Source: Zoogloeaceae bacterium
Lineage (GTDB): Bacteria > Pseudomonadota > Gammaproteobacteria > Burkholderiales > Rhodocyclaceae
Direction: 5' to 3'
Assembly: GCA_024235595.1 (NCBI GenBank)
Contig: JACKMC010000002.1
Location: 124,001-188,000, forward strand
DNA: 64,000 bases
Shown: one piece after another, positions 60,401 to 64,000 of the stretch
Numbering within the stretch: position 1 is the stretch's first letter
Layout of the letters: every line of letters begins with the position of its first letter
Program-made: the position numbers and the translations under genes
Notes under the pieces: generated by a model
What the model was told of the DNA's origin: nothing
The model's database searches: none
Seen by the model: only the letters and a program-made list of their open reading frames with translations

Positions 60401-60856
60401 ATGCAGAAATCTTCGTGGTTCATCGCCATCCCCCTTGCCCTGTTTCTCCAGGTCGCAACTGCAGCCGATGGGCTGATCGCCCTAAAGAGCAGCCGAAGCG
60501 TCGCCGAAACCATGGATCGCATGGAAACGGTGGCCAAGGAGAAGGGGATGAAGATCTTCGCGCGGATTGACCACGCAGCAGGTGCGGCGAGCGTGGGGGC
60601 CGAGCTTCGGCCCACGACCTTGCTTGTCTTTGGTAGCCCCAAGGGTGGCACGCCGTTCATGCAATGCGCCCAGACGGTCGGAATCGACCTGCCCTTGAAG
60701 GTGCTGGTATGGGAGGACGCCGCGGGCCAGGTGTGGCTGGGCTACAACGATCCAGCCTGGATTGCTAAGCGCCACGAGGTGGCGGACTGCGCGGTGGCGG
60801 GAAATATTGCCGGGGCGCTCGAAGCGATGAGCAGGGCGGCGCTCGCGGCCCCCTGA
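60401..60856 (+). CDS. DUF302 protein, exported
   Basis: 151 aa. Signal peptide (IAIPLALFLQVATAAD), then a DUF302 domain: SSRSVAETMDRMETVAKEKGMKIFARIDHAAGA, PTTLLVFGSPKGGTPFMQCAQTVGIDLPLKVLVWED and VWLGYNDPAWIAKRHEV. Periplasmic, biochemical role unknown. AAGGAG lies upstream of the ATG. Divergent from pit, with about 190 bases between the starts. Confidence 0.9.
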   Translation: MQKSSWFIAIPLALFLQVATAADGLIALKSSRSVAETMDRMETVAKEKGMKIFARIDHAAGAASVGAELRPTTLLVFGSPKGGTPFMQCAQTVGIDLPLKVLVWEDAAGQVWLGYNDPAWIAKRHEVADCAVAGNIAGALEAMSRAALAAP

Positions 60857-60943
60857 TTCTGGACGGTCGTCAAGGCACGAGGCGGCGCGTCGCGTTAGGC
60901 TTGCTCTCCCGCGGGCCAAGGCCGGCATATCTCAGGATCATTC

Positions 60944-61237
60944 ATGGCCTTCGAAATGGCTTTCCCGCTGCTGGTCACCCTGTTCTTCTTCGTCGGGGCA
61001 TTCCTGCTCGTTGGCCACCATCTGCGTAGCCAGCGTGCGCAGCGTGAACTGCCCTCGCGGGACACCTGGCTCGCCTCGCGGGGCGAAGCAGGTGCCAGTT
61101 GTGCGCGGTGCGACTCCTACGAGACCGAAGAGCGGGGCCTGGACGACAAGGACGACACGGTCAGGGTGGTGAGTTGTGCCAATTGCAAGGCGCTGCTCTA
61201 CAGATTCGATCGCAACCCGGGCGATGGCGGATCCTAG
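60944..61237 (+). CDS. Small membrane protein with a zinc-ribbon-like tail
   Basis: 97 aa. One N-terminal membrane segment (FPLLVTLFFFVGAFLLVGHHL), then a soluble part with two Cys pairs, CARC and CANC, 27 residues apart, in VVSCANCKALLYRF, which looks like a zinc ribbon facing the cytoplasm. No family name is offered. It follows DUF302 by 87 bases on the same strand and converges on the HD-GYP gene. Confidence 0.65.
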   Translation: MAFEMAFPLLVTLFFFVGAFLLVGHHLRSQRAQRELPSRDTWLASRGEAGASCARCDSYETEERGLDDKDDTVRVVSCANCKALLYRFDRNPGDGGS

Positions 61238-61243
61238 GCTGAT

Positions 61244-62584
61244 TCAGCCCGGCTGAGGTCGCGGGCCGGCGCGTCGTCCGTTTCGAATACCCGGGAAGTA
61301 GCGCTCCACGATGTCGGTCAGCATGGCGTCGGCACTCTTCTCGTCGAGGCTGGAGCAGGTTTCGTACAACTCCCGGCTGATCGGAACGAAGGTCGCGAGT
61401 ATGGCGGGGTCGAACTGCCCCGCAAGGTCCACGGTGAGCATTTCGACAATTTTTTCGTAGGGGTAGGGCTGCTTGTAAGGGCGTGTGGAAGCGAGCGCAT
61501 CGAAGACGTCGGCGATGGAGAAGATCCTCGCGATCAGCGGAATCGCCTCGCCCTTCAGGCCGAGCGGATAGCCACTGCCGTCGTAGCGCTCGTGATGACC
61601 GGCGACCACTTCGACGCCGGTGGCGAGCCAGGGATATTGCTTGACGATGTCGACGCCGTGGCCAACGTGCTGGCGCATGATGCGACGCTCGTCGGTAGTG
61701 TGGCCGCCCTGCTTGAGGAGAATCGCATCGGGTGTCGCGATCTTGCCGATGTCGTGCAGAAAGGAGCCGATGATGAGACGCTGGATGCGCCTGTCGTCGA
61801 GCTTGAGTGCCTCTGCCAGGCGCACCGCGCAGATCGTCACCCGGTAGTTGTGCAGGGCGGTGTCTCCGTCGCGCTTGGCGATGGCGCTGCCCAGCGTCTT
61901 CAGGGTGCCGATGTTGCTGCGCATGAGTTCGCGCGCCGAGACGAGCAAGCGCTTGTTGAGAAAATTCACTAGCGGATACACGAGCAGCAGCGAAGCGAAG
62001 ACCGTCGCGGCCACCATCAGGCTGACCATCCGTACCAGACCCTCCAGCGAGTCGATGCTCTGTTCGTCGAAGCGGTAGATGGCCGTGCCGTAACCGACGG
62101 GCGTACCGCTGCGGTCGCGAATGGCGCCCGCCATGATCAGGTGCGGGTGGCCCATGAGCCTGGTCCTATGCCAAATCTCGGTTTCCGAATCGGGCCTCGC
62201 GGGCGTTGCCTGGGTCAGCGCCGAGTCATAGCCGGTGGTGCCGGGCGTCTGCATGTGCACGACCAGATCGCCGTGCGTGTCGTACAGGCGAATGATTCGG
62301 AAGCCGTCGGCGGTCAGCCGCGCCAGTTCCTGGTCGAGCCGCCGCTTGCGCTCCGCCGTGGGAGCAGCCACATACTCGGTGAACAGAGTCGCGTAATGGG
62401 CCGCCTCCTCATTGACCCGGTCCGCGAGCTGAGCGTCCACCTGTCCCATGCCGAAGCGCAGTGCGGCCAGCGCGCACAGGGCCGTGAGCACGAGCCAGGC
62501 GGCGATCAGGCGCAGGAAGAGCGCGCGCCGGGGGTGGTCGAGAAGCGCGTCGTCGAAGTGTTGTGGCGCTTGCAGCGTTTGCAT
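61244..62584 (-). CDS. HD-GYP domain c-di-GMP phosphodiesterase, membrane-bound
   Basis: 446 aa. TM1 is near residues 24-45, a periplasmic sensor extends to about 185, TM2 (MVSLMVAATVFASLLLVYPLV) lies near 187-207, and a cytoplasmic HD-GYP domain follows. The catalytic motifs are FLHDIGK near residue 277 and GHHERYDGSGYPLGLKG near 330. It should hydrolyse c-di-GMP. With the two GGDEF-EAL proteins it is the third c-di-GMP enzyme of the window. Confidence 0.94.
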   Translation of the reverse strand: MQTLQAPQHFDDALLDHPRRALFLRLIAAWLVLTALCALAALRFGMGQVDAQLADRVNEEAAHYATLFTEYVAAPTAERKRRLDQELARLTADGFRIIRLYDTHGDLVVHMQTPGTTGYDSALTQATPARPDSETEIWHRTRLMGHPHLIMAGAIRDRSGTPVGYGTAIYRFDEQSIDSLEGLVRMVSLMVAATVFASLLLVYPLVNFLNKRLLVSARELMRSNIGTLKTLGSAIAKRDGDTALHNYRVTICAVRLAEALKLDDRRIQRLIIGSFLHDIGKIATPDAILLKQGGHTTDERRIMRQHVGHGVDIVKQYPWLATGVEVVAGHHERYDGSGYPLGLKGEAIPLIARIFSIADVFDALASTRPYKQPYPYEKIVEMLTVDLAGQFDPAILATFVPISRELYETCSSLDEKSADAMLTDIVERYFPGIRNGRRAGPRPQPG

Positions 62585-62802
62585 GGAGCGAGTGTTGATG
62601 GGGAGTCAGGCGGGAAATCCGCCTCGTCCAGTATACCGTCTCGCGACGGCCGCGAAGTGGTGCAATTCGAACCTCCTGAAGGGCGATTCCCCGGCCGCGG
62701 AGGGCTGGTGCGCAAAGACAGCCGATCGTGATCGGGGCGACGGGGGAGCAGGCTGTCGCCATGCTAGTCTGTCCGTCACATTTCTGTAATGTGGCGATAA
62801 CG

Positions 62803-64000
62803 ATGACGAAATTGCCCTTTCTGAGTGTCGAGGCCCCCTTTACGCTGGCACTGATGGTGCTGTGCTTTCTGATCGTGGCGCGGCCGCTCTATGCACGCCG
62901 GCGCTCACAGCTCAATACCATCGTTTTCTATGTCTGTTGCCTGCTCGGCGACCTCGCCGCGGGCCTGATCGACGATGTGGCCGTGGCCGGTCCGGCCCGC
63001 TGGTTGCGCGAAGTGTCGGTATTCGGGCAGGGGCTCGCGGTGATCCGCTTTCTCGGGCTGGTTTTCTTCGATGTGGTGGTGCCTCGATTCCGGATCGCGA
63101 TCTCGCGGATACTCGCCGATATCCTGGTGATCGCTGCCTATGTGCTGTGGGCCTTCGTGCGGCTCAACCTCGCCGGCGTGGAATTCACCCACATCTTTGC
63201 CACCTCGGCCGTGCTCACCGCGGTGCTGGCGATTTCGATGCAGGACACGCTCGGAAATCTGCTCGGCGGCCTCGCATTGCAGATGGACAACTCGTTGGAG
63301 ATCGGTGACTGGATCGTGCTCGACACCCTCTCGGGCAAGGTCATCGATATCCAGTGGCGCTACACTGCGCTGCTCACGCGTTCGGGCGAAAAGGTGGTGG
63401 TGCCGAACAGCCACCTCATGAAGAACCGCTACATGGTGCTGTGCGATTGCGAGGCCTCGCCGGGCTGGCGGCGCTGGGTATGGTTCAACGTCGATCTGGC
63501 AGTGCGCCCGGCGTGGGTGATACAGGTGGTGACCGACGACATCAAGTCGGCGCGCATTGCCAACGTGATGGACCGTCCCGCGCCCACCTGCGTGCTCATG
63601 GAGTTCTGCGATGGCTATGCGCGCTACGGGCTGCGTTACTGGCTGGACGATCCGGCGCTCGACGATCCGACCGATTCCGAGGTTCGCAGGCACGTGCTGG
63701 CCGCCCTTCAGCGCCAGGGCATCCGCCTGGCCGTGACGGATCACACGGTGCACCTGGTCAAGGAAGGGCAGAGCCATCGCAAGGAGGTGCGCAGCCGCGA
63801 GCTCACCCGGCGCCTCGACGCGCTCGCCGGTCTAGAGATCTTTCAGTGCCTGGAAGACGAGGAGCGTGTCGACCTTGCCCAGCGGCTGGTCTATGCCCCT
63901 TTCGCGCGCGGCGACATCCTCACCCGCCAGGGCGCTGTGGCGCACTGGTTGTACATCATCGTCGCCGGCGAGGCCGAGGCGTGGTGGCAACCGCCGGAGG
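62803..64000 (+). CDS. MscS-type mechanosensitive channel with cNMP-binding-like domain (partial)
   Basis: The frame is open from ATG 62803 to the right edge, so the C-terminus is missing. Four to five membrane segments are seen in the first 150 residues. Then come the MscS pore helix and beta domain: LAISMQDTLGNLLGGLALQMDNSLEIGDWIVL, then WRYTALLTRSGEKVVVPNSHLM. After the C-terminal MscS part the frame continues into LAQRLVYAPFARGDILTRQGAVAHWLYIIVAGEAE, the start of a cyclic-nucleotide-binding-like domain. It probably opens on osmotic down-shock with a nucleotide input. Confidence 0.88.
   Translation, partial: MTKLPFLSVEAPFTLALMVLCFLIVARPLYARRRSQLNTIVFYVCCLLGDLAAGLIDDVAVAGPARWLREVSVFGQGLAVIRFLGLVFFDVVVPRFRIAISRILADILVIAAYVLWAFVRLNLAGVEFTHIFATSAVLTAVLAISMQDTLGNLLGGLALQMDNSLEIGDWIVLDTLSGKVIDIQWRYTALLTRSGEKVVVPNSHLMKNRYMVLCDCEASPGWRRWVWFNVDLAVRPAWVIQVVTDDIKSARIANVMDRPAPTCVLMEFCDGYARYGLRYWLDDPALDDPTDSEVRRHVLAALQRQGIRLAVTDHTVHLVKEGQSHRKEVRSRELTRRLDALAGLEIFQCLEDEERVDLAQRLVYAPFARGDILTRQGAVAHWLYIIVAGEAEAWWQPPE

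Noticed and set aside
62769..62790. Two CTGT elements before the MscS-like gene as a Pho box
   Set aside because: The repeats are 15 bases apart, while a Pho box needs 11.
62777..62793. CACATT/AATGTG hairpin as a terminator
   Set aside because: Only 6 base pairs, AT-rich, no T run, and just upstream of a start codon.

Overview
This window is high-GC, densely coded bacterial chromosome. Gene content points to a betaproteobacterium, most likely Rhodocyclales of the Thauera/Azoarcus type. The evidence is IlvD, Lgt, Pit and YbiX of proteobacterial type, the rubrerythrin / CCG-type Fe-S oxidoreductase / DUF3501 trio, [NiFe]-hydrogenase maturation genes, and several c-di-GMP and chemotaxis proteins. 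The genus is an inference. I found no rRNA, tRNA, CRISPR array or intact insertion sequence.

Layout. 1-6.5 kb: a phospholipase-D-family lipoprotein cut by the left edge, a FabMG-like Rossmann protein, a DUF411 metal-binding protein, a glyoxalase-fold protein and a membrane protein. 6.5-12.7 kb: a chemoreceptor behind a sigma-28-like promoter, a DehI-type dehalogenase coupled to a D-serine-dehydratase-like PLP enzyme, an unknown protein, and AzlCD. 12.7-22.6 kb: ten iron genes on the minus strand, namely feoB-feoA, a TonB-dependent receptor operon with a PiuC/YbiX oxygenase and an alpha-hydroxy-acid oxidase, tonB-exbB-exbD, and bfd-bfr. Fur-like boxes lie before the receptor, bfd and feoB. A symmetric FNR-type box also lies before feoB. 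Together these would take up ferric chelates aerobically, ferrous iron anaerobically, and store the iron.

22.7-32.8 kb: malonyl-CoA decarboxylase followed by a GGDEF-EAL / porin / small binding-protein set, then lgt, a YceH (DUF480) protein and the rubrerythrin trio. 32.8-42 kb: ilvD, a xanthine phosphoribosyltransferase, a YbaK-type deacylase, a coupled ChaN lipoprotein / M1 aminopeptidase pair, an HDOD protein, a GST and a LysE exporter. 42-50 kb: a periplasmic binding protein overlapped by a 1067-aa PAS/GAF/GGDEF/EAL protein, then hupK-like and hypF genes without hydrogenase structural genes.

50-58.6 kb is the accessory part. It holds a patatin-like phospholipase, an orphan type VI secretion vgrG, a two-domain cell-wall hydrolase effector candidate, and an overlapping immunity candidate of visibly lower GC. 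Next come a YaiI-family gene and two broken gene fragments lying head to head: the 3' end of a Rieske protein (petA) gene and the 3' part of a 3-hydroxybutyrate dehydrogenase gene. 58.6-64 kb: a Pit phosphate transporter, a DUF302 protein, a small zinc-ribbon membrane protein, an HD-GYP phosphodiesterase, and an MscS channel with a cyclic-nucleotide-binding-like domain cut by the right edge.
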